Shown here one piece after another: positions 1 through 8,774 of a stretch of 64,000 nucleotides of DNA. Below the pieces are notes generated by a model. The model worked only from the letters and a program-made list of their open reading frames with translations. It made no database searches and had not been told where the DNA came from. The position numbers and the translations under genes are program-made. How positions within the stretch are numbered: the stretch's first letter is position 1; the number at the start of each line of letters is the position of its first letter. Source of the stretch: Vibrio gelatinilyticus (lineage in GTDB: Bacteria; Pseudomonadota; Gammaproteobacteria; Enterobacterales; Vibrionaceae); assembly GCF_022836845.1 (NCBI RefSeq), contig NZ_JAJNNZ010000014.1:1-64000 (forward strand). Reading direction: 5' to 3'.

Positions 1-14
1 CTAAGGCGGGCTCT

Positions 15-380
15 TTAATCGAGTCGATACGTTTTCAAGGGGTATTCTGGACCGAACACGTCGGGATCAATTCTCAGAGCTTCCATTTTTAGAATTAGTG
101 CTAACGTATCCAGATCTTGTAGTCGCTTACTTGGCGAACCTCGCAATCGTGTAGTTATGTTATAGACTAAAGCTTCAGCGCTAAGTAGTAACGTTAACCG
201 ATCGTGTTCTGTATATTTCAATACCAGTCGCTTATGGGCCTCTAATAAACCATTAGTCGTATTTTCTATCACCAACGCAATTTCATCGCTTCGCGCTCCA
301 GCGTCGGTGAGCACCTTTTTAAGGCGCAGTTTGTAATTATAATATAATTGCTGTGTATTATAGTTCATGCCTCTTAACAC
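15..380 (-). CDS. hypothetical protein, unrecognised
   Basis: I do not recognise this 121-residue protein. It has no signal peptide and no membrane segment, and it looks mostly helical and charged. The longest frame begins at a GTG (380) behind AGGAAAGAG. An ATG four codons later has AGAGG only one base away, so the GTG seems slightly better. The 60-residue gene upstream on the same strand ends 58 bases away, so the two could be one transcript. The gene lies outside the IS-bounded block that follows. Confidence 0.5.
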   Translation of the reverse strand: MLRGMNYNTQQLYYNYKLRLKKVLTDAGARSDEIALVIENTTNGLLEAHKRLVLKYTEHDRLTLLLSAEALVYNITTRLRGSPSKRLQDLDTLALILKMEALRIDPDVFGPEYPLKTYRLD

Positions 381-438
381 CTTTTCTCTTTCCTATCGCA
401 AGCAATTCAATACCCAAAATCGGCTCTATAATCAGAGC

Positions 439-621
439 CTAACCACATTCAGATTCAAATCTCGCACGAATTTCCAACTGTGCCTCCGAGTCTGCCGTTT
501 TGGCCTTCGCCAGTTGGTATCCATTGACTACCCCCAACTTATAAGCTTGCCGTGCTAAATTACACCTGCTGCCTTTAATGCTAGAGATTAACCTCATCAT
601 AGTCTTACGCCATAAATCCAT
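439..621 (-). CDS. small hypothetical protein
   Basis: This 60-residue basic-to-neutral soluble protein is not recognised. A very strong ribosome binding site (AAGGGGAAGGG) sits directly before the ATG, which is the main reason to believe it is real. It is followed on the same strand by the 121-residue hypothetical gene and probably shares a promoter lying in 622-855. No motif, cysteine pair or membrane segment suggests a function. Confidence 0.5.
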   Translation of the reverse strand: MDLWRKTMMRLISSIKGSRCNLARQAYKLGVVNGYQLAKAKTADSEAQLEIRARFESECG

Positions 622-855
622 GCCCTTCCCCTTATCGGCGTTGTGTCACTAAACCCACCAATTAGCATTCAACCTACTAGTGTGTAATGCGATGAAAACT
701 AACGATTTAATTGTTTCTTGTCATTTGTGCTTATCAAGGATTTAAGTACTTACACCTTGATCGCTCCGTGCCATTTTCTAACACCTATTGTGACCAGGTT
801 TTACTGCGCTGCACACGAATAACAGAAATGCATTTTTGGAAAATAGAAAAAGCCA

Positions 856-865
856 GGGAGTTACC
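856..865. repeat. 10-bp target duplication, left copy
   Basis: GGGAGTTACC lies immediately left of the left inverted repeat of IS copy 1. The same ten bases (9535-9544) lie immediately right of the right end of IS copy 2. The inner flanks of the two copies do not match. The target duplication therefore brackets the whole 866-9534 block, not a single IS. Confidence 0.85.
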
Positions 866-2133
866 GCAATGTAGATCAGATAAGGTTCGGTTGACCGATC
901 CTTCTGATGAGAGACAATCCGTCGACGCCGATTACCGAGTGATATGGTTTTGTGGCTAATTGTCGTTATGGCTTTTTTCCGTAATGAACCCATTGCCGAA
1001 GTCGCACGGAGAATGAACGTCTGTGCTGATGGCCTTGCTGATGAAGAACTGTTGGCAAAGAGTGCTTTAACCCAAGCAAGGCAACGCTTGGGTAAAGCAG
1101 CACCAGAATGGCTGTTTAAGCAATGTGGGAAAACATGGGGGCTTGAGCGATATCCTGATGATACGTGGCAAGGCCTACAAGTTTTTGCTGTAGATGGTGC
1201 TCTTTTTAGAACAGCTGACACACCCGAATTAAGAGAACATTTTGGCTCCGGAATTACGTCTAGCAACAGGCAAACACCTCATCCAGTATTAAGGGTTGTG
1301 ACCATGATGAATGTTCGCTCTCATGTCATCGTTGAAGCCGCGATAAGCCCTTATCGTCGAGGCGAAATCCCCTTAGCGATGCCTTTTATTAACGCGTTGC
1401 CAGATAACTCTGTGACGTTATTGGATAAAGGTTTTTACGGTGCAGATTTACTACTTTCTCTGCAAAACAGTGGAAGAAACAGACACTGGCTTCTGCCTGC
1501 AAAGAAGGGTGTGAAATACACTCTATTGGATGATAAAGAAAGCAGTGACATGCTTGTGGAGATGAATGTCTCACCGCAGGCTCGTAAAAAGAACCCTAGT
1601 CTTCCAGAGAAATGGACAGTCAGAGCCGTCACTTATGAGGTGCAAGGTAAATCCAAAACGGTGTTTACTTCACTTCCTAGAGACAAATATGACGCTCAAG
1701 CTGTCGCAGAGCTTTACCATGAAAGGTGGGAGTTCGAATTAGGTTATCGTGACATTAAGAGTTCGATGCCACACAACGCTTTAGTGTTGAGAAGCAAAAC
1801 AGTAGAACTCGTCTACCGAGAGTTATGGGGACTATTACTTGGTTATAACTTGGTAAGACGAGAAGCAAGTCAAGCCGTAGTTGAGCACGGGCGATTACCT
1901 AATGAAATAAGCTTTAAGTACGCTTGCCAATTTATAGCCAGCCAGCTCAAGGTTATGAGTAAAGCTGTATCTCTTGGTAACACACCAAAGCGTCTAAAGA
2001 GCCTCAGGGGTAGATTTATCTATACTCTTTATAGATAAACGCCCTAAGCCGAATCGGCCTAGGGCGGCAAAAATATCAAAGACCCGATATCCTATTAATC
2101 GTTCCGCGGCTCCACTTAAGTGAACTACGTTGC
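866..2133 (+). mobile_element. IS4-family insertion sequence, copy 1, internally deleted
   Basis: The element runs from the left inverted repeat (GCAATGTAG...) to the right one (...CTACGTTGC). Only 78 bases separate the left end from the usable transposase start, and a TGA directly precedes the coding frame. Codons upstream of the first ATG still read ETIRRRRLPSD, typical of the N-terminal part of this transposase family. The promoter-proximal part and the true N-terminus therefore appear to have been lost by a deletion near 905-911. A hairpin (2040-2067) follows the stop codon. Confidence 0.8.
944..2038 (+). CDS. IS4-family transposase, N-terminally truncated
   Basis: This is a DDE transposase for cut-and-paste movement of the IS. 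The first Asp is in FAVDGALFR, the second in LLDKGFYGAD, and the C-terminal part has the full IS4 signature Y-x2-R-x3-E-x6-K in YHERWEFELGYRDIK. The frame is open for 364 codons from ATG 944. Homologous sequence continues upstream of that ATG to a TGA at 908, so the usual N-terminal domain (likely 70 or more residues) is missing. The catalytic residues are intact, but DNA binding is probably impaired. Nearly identical sequence recurs at 8775-9534. Confidence 0.85.
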   Translation: MVLWLIVVMAFFRNEPIAEVARRMNVCADGLADEELLAKSALTQARQRLGKAAPEWLFKQCGKTWGLERYPDDTWQGLQVFAVDGALFRTADTPELREHFGSGITSSNRQTPHPVLRVVTMMNVRSHVIVEAAISPYRRGEIPLAMPFINALPDNSVTLLDKGFYGADLLLSLQNSGRNRHWLLPAKKGVKYTLLDDKESSDMLVEMNVSPQARKKNPSLPEKWTVRAVTYEVQGKSKTVFTSLPRDKYDAQAVAELYHERWEFELGYRDIKSSMPHNALVLRSKTVELVYRELWGLLLGYNLVRREASQAVVEHGRLPNEISFKYACQFIASQLKVMSKAVSLGNTPKRLKSLRGRFIYTLYR

Positions 2134-2171
2134 ACATCACTGTGGGCTTTAACGATACTTATGACGGTTTA

Positions 2172-5100
2172 TTACTTCACCTGCTTGATATTAAAGAATA
2201 TGGCAAATAAAACGGGCACCACAATCAATGTCAACACAGTCGCAAAACCCAATCCGGCCATGATGGTGACCGCCATCGAACCAAAGAAGGCATCAAACAT
2301 CAAAGGAATCATTCCCAGAATGGTGGTCAGGGCCGCCATGCTAACCGGTCGGACACGACTTACCGCACTGTCAATAATCGCCTGGTAGGGATCTTTGCCA
2401 CTCTCTAGCTCCAAATTAATTTGATCCATCAGTACAATGCCATTTTTGAGGATCATGCCACTCAGGCTCAACAAACCAAGCAATGCCGTAAAACTAAAAG
2501 GCATATTTGAGAGAAGCAGACCAAATGCCACACCAATAATGGACAGTGGAACCGTGAACCAGATAACCAACGGCTTCTTCAATGAATTAAACAGAAGCAT
2601 GGTGATGATAAACATCAACAAGTACCCCATCGGCAATGACTTAAACATCGCTTGTTGGGCATCCCTGGAAGACTCGTACTCCCCCCCCCATTCGATCGTG
2701 TAGCCATCAGGCAGAGGCAGTGATTCTATCTGTGGCTTAACACGAGCGAATAAACTTGCCGCCGTCTCGTCCCCCAATACATCATGGTCAGCGAGGACGG
2801 TTAGCGTACGTTTTCTGTCTCGACGTTGAATAATCGGCTCTTGCCATTCCAACGTGACATTATCAATCACCTGCTCTACTGGCACGTACGTTTGCAGCAT
2901 TGGGCTCCAAATGGAGATGTTTTGCAGCGATGCGTAATCGACACGCTCTGCTTCCGTCAATCTGGTGACGATGGGTAGCATTTGCGTACCATCGCGGAAA
3001 ACGCCAATCGTGTTACCACCGAATGCCAGTTGCAGAGTGCTTGATAGATCTTCTTTTGAGATACCCAAGCGGCGCGCTTTCGATTCATTAAACTGAGGTA
3101 CCAATTGCTTGGTGCGTTCACGCCAGTCATGACGGATGTTTCTTGCGCCAGGATCGGCAAGTAATACATCTTCAACTTGCACCGCGATATCACGCAGTAC
3201 CTGCGGATCTGGGCCAATAATACGTGCTTCAATCTTAGACGCTGGTGATGGGCCAAATTCCATCAGTCGAAGCTGGAAAGTTGGGGTGGCAAATTGAGAC
3301 GACAGTTCTGCATCCAACGTGTTGAGTAAATCAAACATGTTGTCACGACTGGTGGTTCGCACTTGCAGCTGAGCATAGCCTTCATAGCTTTTCTCTGGCT
3401 GATAAGTCAGCATGAAACGTTGCAAACCTTGCCCAACCGTTGTGGAAACGAACTCCACATTATCTTGGGCCTGAATATACTCTTCCACCTGCTCAGTTTG
3501 CTTCAGTGTTTGACGTATATCCGTGCCCTCAGGCATCCACATATCGACAAAGAACATTGGCGTATTCGATGGTGGGAAGAACGACTGCTTCACCAAACCA
3601 AATGCCATGACAGCGGAGACCAGTAGCGCAATCATGCCCGCAACGGTGAGCCAACGAAGTTTCAATGCCAACTCTAAAGACCAACGGAACACCGTAAACA
3701 GCACGCCTTTGTATGGGTCTGCAGCGGCAGTTTGGTCGTTTTTATCTGATTCTTTCAGCAAGATATCGGCTAGAAACGGCGTTAGAGTTAATGCCGTAAT
3801 CCAGCTAAGGAACAAGGAGTAGCACAGCACCCAGAACAACGACCCCATGAACTCACCCGTGGCGTCTTGTGACAAGCCAATTGGAGCAAAGGCGGTAATT
3901 GCTATAACGGTCGCACCAAGTAGCGGCCATTGCGTCTGTTTTGCAATACTCATCGCGGCTTGCTTTTTGGTTTGCCCCTGCTTAAGTCCAACCAAGATGC
4001 CTTCGACAATCACAATCGCATTGTCCACCAACATACCCAGCGCGATGATAAGTGCACCAAGCGATATTCGGTGTAGCTCAATATTGTTGATACTCATCAT
4101 AATGAAAGTACCAAACACGGTGAGCAGCAAAACCGCGCCAATAATGATGCCGCTACGCATGCCCATAGTGAACAGTAGCACCACAATTACGATGCCCACC
4201 GCTTGAGCAAGACTGACCACAAAGTCTTGCACCGACTTATCGACTTCTGCAGATTGGTTGTAAAAGTAGTCAAGATTAATGCCGGCAGGCTTAATGCTCT
4301 CGAGTGCTTGTAGCTCAGCATCTAACGCCTTACCGACTTCGACCACGTTGACACCAGCACCAAATGAAATTGCCAAGTTAATTGCTGGCTTACCATTAAA
4401 GGTAATCACATTTGACGGCTTTTCTTGGATCCCTTTGGAAATATCAGCCACGTCCTTTAGGCGGATAAGATTACCCGTGTCGCGGCCGTGTATGATGAGG
4501 TTTTCTAGCGACTCTACCGAATCCAAATTTCCGTTTGGACGGATTGCCAAGCTCTCACCATTAATCATGATTTCACCGGCAGACTGGACGCTGCTTTGCT
4601 GATTGAGCAGCCCCATGACAGTGTTCATATCAAGGTTGAGGGCGGATAGACGCTCTAGCGACAGCTCAACGAATAACATCTCTTTTTGGTCACCAGCGAT
4701 GGCGACTTTGCCCACGCCATTCACCAGCTCTAGCTCGCGACTCAAGTAATCAGCGTAACGTTTTAGCTCCACATAATCGTAGCCATCACCCGTGAGCATG
4801 ATCATCACACCAAACACATCACCAAAATCATCGATGATCTGAATCGAATTTACTCTTGATGGGAGGTTAGGCCTTAAGTCATTAATCTTACGGCGCATTT
4901 CATCCCAGATTTGGGGAAGTTCATCAGGGCCATAGTCCATTTCCATACTGACCATGATCTGTGACAGCCCCGCCGACGAGGTCGATTTGATGTTCTTGAT
5001 GTACGGAAGTTTACGGATCTCTTTTTCCAGCGGATACGTGAGCTCTTCTTCTACTTCAGTCGAGGTCGCGCCGGAATAAGTTGAAATCACCATCGCATCT

Positions 5101-5228
5101 TTAATAGTAAAAGCTGGGTCTTCCAAACGCCCTAAGTCGTTAAACGATTGAATACCACCAATAGCCAAGATGACCAGAAACAGCCAGCTAATGACGCGGT
5201 TTTTGATTGAATACTCGGTCAAACTCAT
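2172..5228 (-). CDS. RND-family multidrug efflux permease
   Basis: This is an inner-membrane proton-driven pump (1018 residues, full family length) of the AcrB/MexB superfamily. It should export drugs or other toxic compounds through a tripartite complex with the two adaptors encoded upstream and an outer-membrane channel encoded elsewhere. The usual plan is visible: TM1 near residues 12-30, two large periplasmic loops, and TM clusters near 335-530 and 845-1010. In the TM4 motif GMLVDNAIVIVEG one of the two usual acidic residues is Asn. Its ATG overlaps the adaptor stop codon (TAATG). IS copy 1 ends 38 bases after the stop, and no terminator remains there. Confidence 0.9.
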   Translation of the reverse strand: MSLTEYSIKNRVISWLFLVILAIGGIQSFNDLGRLEDPAFTIKDAMVISTYSGATSTEVEEELTYPLEKEIRKLPYIKNIKSTSSAGLSQIMVSMEMDYGPDELPQIWDEMRRKINDLRPNLPSRVNSIQIIDDFGDVFGVMIMLTGDGYDYVELKRYADYLSRELELVNGVGKVAIAGDQKEMLFVELSLERLSALNLDMNTVMGLLNQQSSVQSAGEIMINGESLAIRPNGNLDSVESLENLIIHGRDTGNLIRLKDVADISKGIQEKPSNVITFNGKPAINLAISFGAGVNVVEVGKALDAELQALESIKPAGINLDYFYNQSAEVDKSVQDFVVSLAQAVGIVIVVLLFTMGMRSGIIIGAVLLLTVFGTFIMMSINNIELHRISLGALIIALGMLVDNAIVIVEGILVGLKQGQTKKQAAMSIAKQTQWPLLGATVIAITAFAPIGLSQDATGEFMGSLFWVLCYSLFLSWITALTLTPFLADILLKESDKNDQTAAADPYKGVLFTVFRWSLELALKLRWLTVAGMIALLVSAVMAFGLVKQSFFPPSNTPMFFVDMWMPEGTDIRQTLKQTEQVEEYIQAQDNVEFVSTTVGQGLQRFMLTYQPEKSYEGYAQLQVRTTSRDNMFDLLNTLDAELSSQFATPTFQLRLMEFGPSPASKIEARIIGPDPQVLRDIAVQVEDVLLADPGARNIRHDWRERTKQLVPQFNESKARRLGISKEDLSSTLQLAFGGNTIGVFRDGTQMLPIVTRLTEAERVDYASLQNISIWSPMLQTYVPVEQVIDNVTLEWQEPIIQRRDRKRTLTVLADHDVLGDETAASLFARVKPQIESLPLPDGYTIEWGGEYESSRDAQQAMFKSLPMGYLLMFIITMLLFNSLKKPLVIWFTVPLSIIGVAFGLLLSNMPFSFTALLGLLSLSGMILKNGIVLMDQINLELESGKDPYQAIIDSAVSRVRPVSMAALTTILGMIPLMFDAFFGSMAVTIMAGLGFATVLTLIVVPVLFAIFFNIKQVK

Positions 5229-6286
5229 TATTTATTATTCTCCAAGAGTGCTACTGCTTCGCCGTCTCTGAGCTTTCTCAAACTTGAGCTAATTAGAATG
5301 TCACCTTGGGTCACGCCTGAATCGACAATCACCCCGAAACTATTCACTTGGTCAACTCGCACTGGCGTTTTCATCGCCATGCCATCTTCATGCTTCCAGA
5401 CAAAAAACTGTTTCGGCTCCATGCCAGCTTCCAGTACTGTCATTGGCAATTGATAACCTTGAATCGTACTTAACCCTGCAGCGACCATGTCCACATGCAC
5501 TGACACACTGGTACCCGGTAGGATTTTCTCTTTGGGTTGTGGCATTTGTAGCCAAAGTTCATAAGCACGACTTTGAGCATCTGGCTCGCTGGAGTGCTCC
5601 AGGTAGGTCATGGTGTAGCTTTCATCAATGCCAGAGAAAAATGCGCGCGGCTGGTAGGCATTGCGCTGAGCTTGAGGAGTGATAGACGCTAAAATGTGGT
5701 CAGAAAGACTGATCTTCACGTAGACTTTGTCATCCTGATAAATGGATACCACGGTTTCACCCGGGCCAACGTTTTCAAAACGCTCTTTGTTAACCTCGGC
5801 AACCACGCCAGAAAACGGCGCTTTTAAGCTGGTGTACTGAAGTTGGTGCTGAACATTCTGGTATTGCGCCTTCGCCAATTGTCGATTGGATGTCAGCTCG
5901 TCCAGCTCAGAGTTGGAAATCATGTCTCGCGCATATAACTCGGTACCACGACGCAGTTGCTTGGTCGCCAGTTCATATTGAGCCTGTGCATCACCGTATT
6001 GCTGCTGGAGCTTTTTATCATCCAGTTTGGCAACAACCTGACCCTTCTTCACCGATTGACCCGGCTTTACAAGCAAATGGGCAATTTCACCTTGGATTCG
6101 AAATGACAGCTTAGTTTGCTCAGCGGTGACAACTTGACCTTTAAACTCGCGATATTGCTGCTCTACGGGTTTAGAAACTTCAATAGACTCGACCATCAAA
6201 GGTGCACGCTCACGAACGGCAACATCCGAATTACAGCCCGCTAGTGCCAATGATACTAAGCCGAGGGCAATGACTGATCTCTTCAC
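5228..6286 (-). CDS. efflux periplasmic adaptor lipoprotein (second of two)
   Basis: This is a membrane-fusion protein of the HlyD/AcrA type (352 residues) linking the RND pump to an outer-membrane channel. The N-terminus is a lipoprotein signal with lipobox LALAGC. A split lipoyl domain (about residues 60-100 and 160-190), a helical hairpin and beta-barrel regions follow. The start is a GTG overlapping the stop of the upstream adaptor (TAGTG), and the stop overlaps the pump start (TAATG), so the three genes look translationally coupled. Two adaptors with one pump is seen in some Vibrio RND operons. Confidence 0.88.
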   Translation of the reverse strand: MKRSVIALGLVSLALAGCNSDVAVRERAPLMVESIEVSKPVEQQYREFKGQVVTAEQTKLSFRIQGEIAHLLVKPGQSVKKGQVVAKLDDKKLQQQYGDAQAQYELATKQLRRGTELYARDMISNSELDELTSNRQLAKAQYQNVQHQLQYTSLKAPFSGVVAEVNKERFENVGPGETVVSIYQDDKVYVKISLSDHILASITPQAQRNAYQPRAFFSGIDESYTMTYLEHSSEPDAQSRAYELWLQMPQPKEKILPGTSVSVHVDMVAAGLSTIQGYQLPMTVLEAGMEPKQFFVWKHEDGMAMKTPVRVDQVNSFGVIVDSGVTQGDILISSSLRKLRDGEAVALLENNK

Positions 6287-7359
6287 TAGATGCCCCCCTC
6301 ACGCGTCCACAACTTAACTCGCTGTCCTTCAACTAAATTTGCAGCACCTGCCACTACGATTTGATCGCCTTGCTGCAAACCCGCAGTCACGGCACCACTT
6401 TCATTGGTAGACAGTTGGATTTGGTGAATTTGCTCTGTCACGGGATCAAAGCGCCACACCTTACCACTGGCCGCTTGTTGACTGATCCACGCACTGGCTG
6501 GCAGTGAAAATGCTCGCTCTTTTGCTTCACTTTGAATATGCACTTGTCCCGACATGCCTGATAAGACATTGATGTTGTTTGGCTTAACTATCGTAACAGC
6601 AGCTGCGTAGCTGTTGGTATCAAGATCAGGCTGCATGGCAATTTCACGGAATCTGGCTTCAATACGCTGATTACGATGACTGTCTAGCGTGACAAAAAAG
6701 TGCTGATTCTTTAACTCTTCTAGCGTCATCGCTTTCACTTCCGTAACCGGAATAGTGAATGTCACGTCAAGATCATCACTGCTAATAAGATTCAAAATCG
6801 GCTGTTTTGCGCCAACGACTTCAAACGGCTTTTGGTAAGTCATAGAGACCACACCATCAAACGGCGCAATGATTTGGGTATAACCAAGATCGGCTTTAGC
6901 TTGTGCCAATGATGCCTTAGCGGCTTTAAATTGGGTTTCGATTCGATCGAATTCATCGGCACTAATCAGCTTTTTAGCAAATAGCTGCTTGGCGCGTTGC
7001 CACTGCGATTCTGCAAGATCGAACTCGGCCTGTTTTGCATCCAAGGCAACTTGATAGTCGGTTGGATCAAGCGTCGCCAAGATTTCACCCTGACTGATAG
7101 CCTCACCCATTTTGACGTCTATCGATGAAATTTGCCCTGCGACCTGAAAAGAGAGTTGAGCACGATCCGTCGCATCGACTTGTGCAAGATAGCTGCTGAC
7201 AAGAGCAAAATTGAGTTCAGGAACCAGCACCACTTTAACGGGCTTAATCACAGGTTCATTGATTTCTGATTGCGCTTGATTGCATCCGGATAAACCAACG
7301 GCAACCAATATAGGTAACGCAAACCAGCCTGTATTTTTGAATAGACGATGGGTGTTCAT
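6286..7359 (-). CDS. efflux periplasmic adaptor lipoprotein (first of two)
   Basis: This HlyD/AcrA-type adaptor (357 residues) is the promoter-proximal gene of the efflux operon. ATG 7359 gives a clean lipoprotein signal (MNTHRLFKNTGWFALPIL, lipobox VGLSGC). The frame stays open for 29 codons further upstream, but that stretch reads through the repeated operator-like sequence and is unlikely to be translated. The body contains lipoyl half-motifs (about residues 60-100 and 155-190) around a helical hairpin. The gene is transcribed away from the TetR gene across a roughly 270-bp shared control region. Confidence 0.87.
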   Translation of the reverse strand: MNTHRLFKNTGWFALPILVAVGLSGCNQAQSEINEPVIKPVKVVLVPELNFALVSSYLAQVDATDRAQLSFQVAGQISSIDVKMGEAISQGEILATLDPTDYQVALDAKQAEFDLAESQWQRAKQLFAKKLISADEFDRIETQFKAAKASLAQAKADLGYTQIIAPFDGVVSMTYQKPFEVVGAKQPILNLISSDDLDVTFTIPVTEVKAMTLEELKNQHFFVTLDSHRNQRIEARFREIAMQPDLDTNSYAAAVTIVKPNNINVLSGMSGQVHIQSEAKERAFSLPASAWISQQAASGKVWRFDPVTEQIHQIQLSTNESGAVTAGLQQGDQIVVAGAANLVEGQRVKLWTREGGI

Positions 7360-7379
7360 AATATTTGTCCCAAATTTAT

Positions 7380-7422
7380 ACTTTACGATCGTGCAGTAAA
7401 TTAACTTTACAGTTGTGCAGTA
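7380..7422. promoter_or_regulatory. tandem operator-like repeats for the efflux operon
   Basis: Two copies of ACTTTAC-(G/A)-(A/G)-T-(C/T)-GTGCAGTA lie 24 bases apart (7380-7398 and 7404-7422). A third GTGCAGTA core occurs at 7463-7470. They sit just upstream of the first adaptor gene and opposite the divergent TetR gene. They are good candidates for the TetR-family binding site, with each copy having roughly inverted TTTAC/GTAAA ends. Binding by that protein is inferred. Confidence 0.5.
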
Positions 7423-7630
7423 TATGTTTAATTTGAAAGAGATCAATACATATTACACACACGTGCAGTATAATTTTTTGTATGCTTTTCATCACTTTTG
7501 GTTATATACAAGCCCTCAGGCCCCGGCATAAGTAGATCTACTGCATTGTGACGTTCGGCCGATGTGCATCTTGTCGATAGGTGGGTAATTCAGTACCCTG
7601 TATAGGACTGATTAATTAAAAAGGTATCGA

Positions 7631-8353
7631 GTGGAGAAGAAAAAAGGTCGTCGCAGCGCCATGGCGGCAGAAGAGACGAAAAACCTGATCATGACGGTCG
7701 CCGCGCAAATGTTTTGCGAACTGGGATATGAGAGAGTTTCTATTCGTAATATCAGTGAGCGTGCAGGTGTGTCTCATAGTTTGATTCGCCACCACTTCGG
7801 TAGTAAGGAGCAAATCTGGTACGGCATCAGCGACCATATGCACGCCTACATGCAGAAGTACATCCTGCACCTTCTCGAGCAACTACCAGAAGATATCCCA
7901 ACCAATGTGAAGCTCTATCGTTTTTCCGTTGAAATGCTGGCTCACATTATGGTTGTCCGCGAGCCTATTCAGCTCATTGCCGATGCTATGCGTCAGGAAA
8001 ACGAATTCTTTGACTATTTTGTGGATGGCAAAGGGGAAATCGAATGCATCGTGAAGGCGCTGGTCGATAAATATAATCAAGGTCGAGCAGATGACGATCG
8101 TTTGAACAGACAAGAACTCAAATGGCAGATGATGCTGTATGCCCATGGCTCAGCATGTATGATGCCCATGCTTAAAGAAACCTGGTCTGAAGTTACTCAA
8201 GATGAAGATGAGTGTTTGCTGAAACACTGGCAACTATTTGAACAACTCACTGCTGCCAAACTTCATGTTGATAAGCAGTATCGACTCAATCCAGACAAAG
8301 TCTCCGATCTGGTTCACCATGTCGAATGTGGCTGGGAAGAGTGCCCGATATAA
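7631..8353 (+). CDS. TetR-family transcriptional regulator
   Basis: This 240-residue regulator has a classical N-terminal TetR helix-turn-helix (about residues 35-60, SIRNISERAGVSHSLIRHHF, then GSKEQIW). The C-terminal ligand-binding domain is all helical. It starts at a GTG (7631) followed by a lysine-rich stretch. Divergent placement from the adaptor-adaptor-pump operon suggests it represses that operon and itself. An intrinsic terminator follows directly. Confidence 0.88.
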   Translation: MEKKKGRRSAMAAEETKNLIMTVAAQMFCELGYERVSIRNISERAGVSHSLIRHHFGSKEQIWYGISDHMHAYMQKYILHLLEQLPEDIPTNVKLYRFSVEMLAHIMVVREPIQLIADAMRQENEFFDYFVDGKGEIECIVKALVDKYNQGRADDDRLNRQELKWQMMLYAHGSACMMPMLKETWSEVTQDEDECLLKHWQLFEQLTAAKLHVDKQYRLNPDKVSDLVHHVECGWEECPI

Positions 8354-8367
8354 GCTAACTCATTGAT

Positions 8368-8394
8368 AAAAAGCAGCGTAACGCTGCTTTTTTT
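8368..8394 (+). terminator. intrinsic terminator after the TetR gene
   Basis: An AGCAGCGT/ACGCTGCT stem with a very short loop is followed by an eight-T run. It starts 15 bases after the regulator stop codon. Confidence 0.85.
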
Positions 8395-8520
8395 TGTGCC
8401 CTAAAGTCACCAAACTCAAGGTTACTAAAAGTATACTAATTGATTTTAGTTTTTAGGTTACTTTAATATACCACCAGAGCGCTCGGACACACTCCAGACA
8501 TAGTAAAATTTAGAGGACAT

Positions 8521-8774
8521 AAAACCAAGAGCAATATATTAATCATCAATGCGCACCAGCCTTACCCATTCTCTGAAGGTAAACTTAACGCAACTCTTGT
8601 CGATAAGGCGAGCACCCTACTCGAAGGCAAAGGCCATCAAACACGTATTGTCACCATGCAAGACGAGATTAATGTACTAGCACAACTGGATAACTTTAAG
8701 TGGGCAGATCGAGTGATCATTCAATCTCCCGTGAACTGGATAGCAGTGCCTTGGAGCTTTAAAAAGTACATGGA
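8521..8774 (+). pseudogene. mdaB-like NAD(P)H quinone reductase, 5' start lost and 3' cut by IS
   Basis: The frame encodes NILIINAHQPYPFSEGKLNA and on to SPVNWIAVPWSFKKYMDE, the N-terminal third of an MdaB/flavodoxin-fold quinone reductase. IS copy 2 sequence begins at 8775 and removes the rest. The expected start reads CAT-AAA instead of CATG-AAA: insertion of a single G between 8520 and 8521 would restore an in-frame ATG five bases behind TAGAGGA. Both ends are therefore broken and the gene is dead. Intact relatives are redox enzymes, so the gene may once have been part of the stress response of this locus. Confidence 0.8.

Noticed and set aside
711-959. An 82-codon frame crossing the left end of IS copy 1.
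   Set aside because: It spans the host/IS junction, lacks a ribosome binding site and has no protein-like features.
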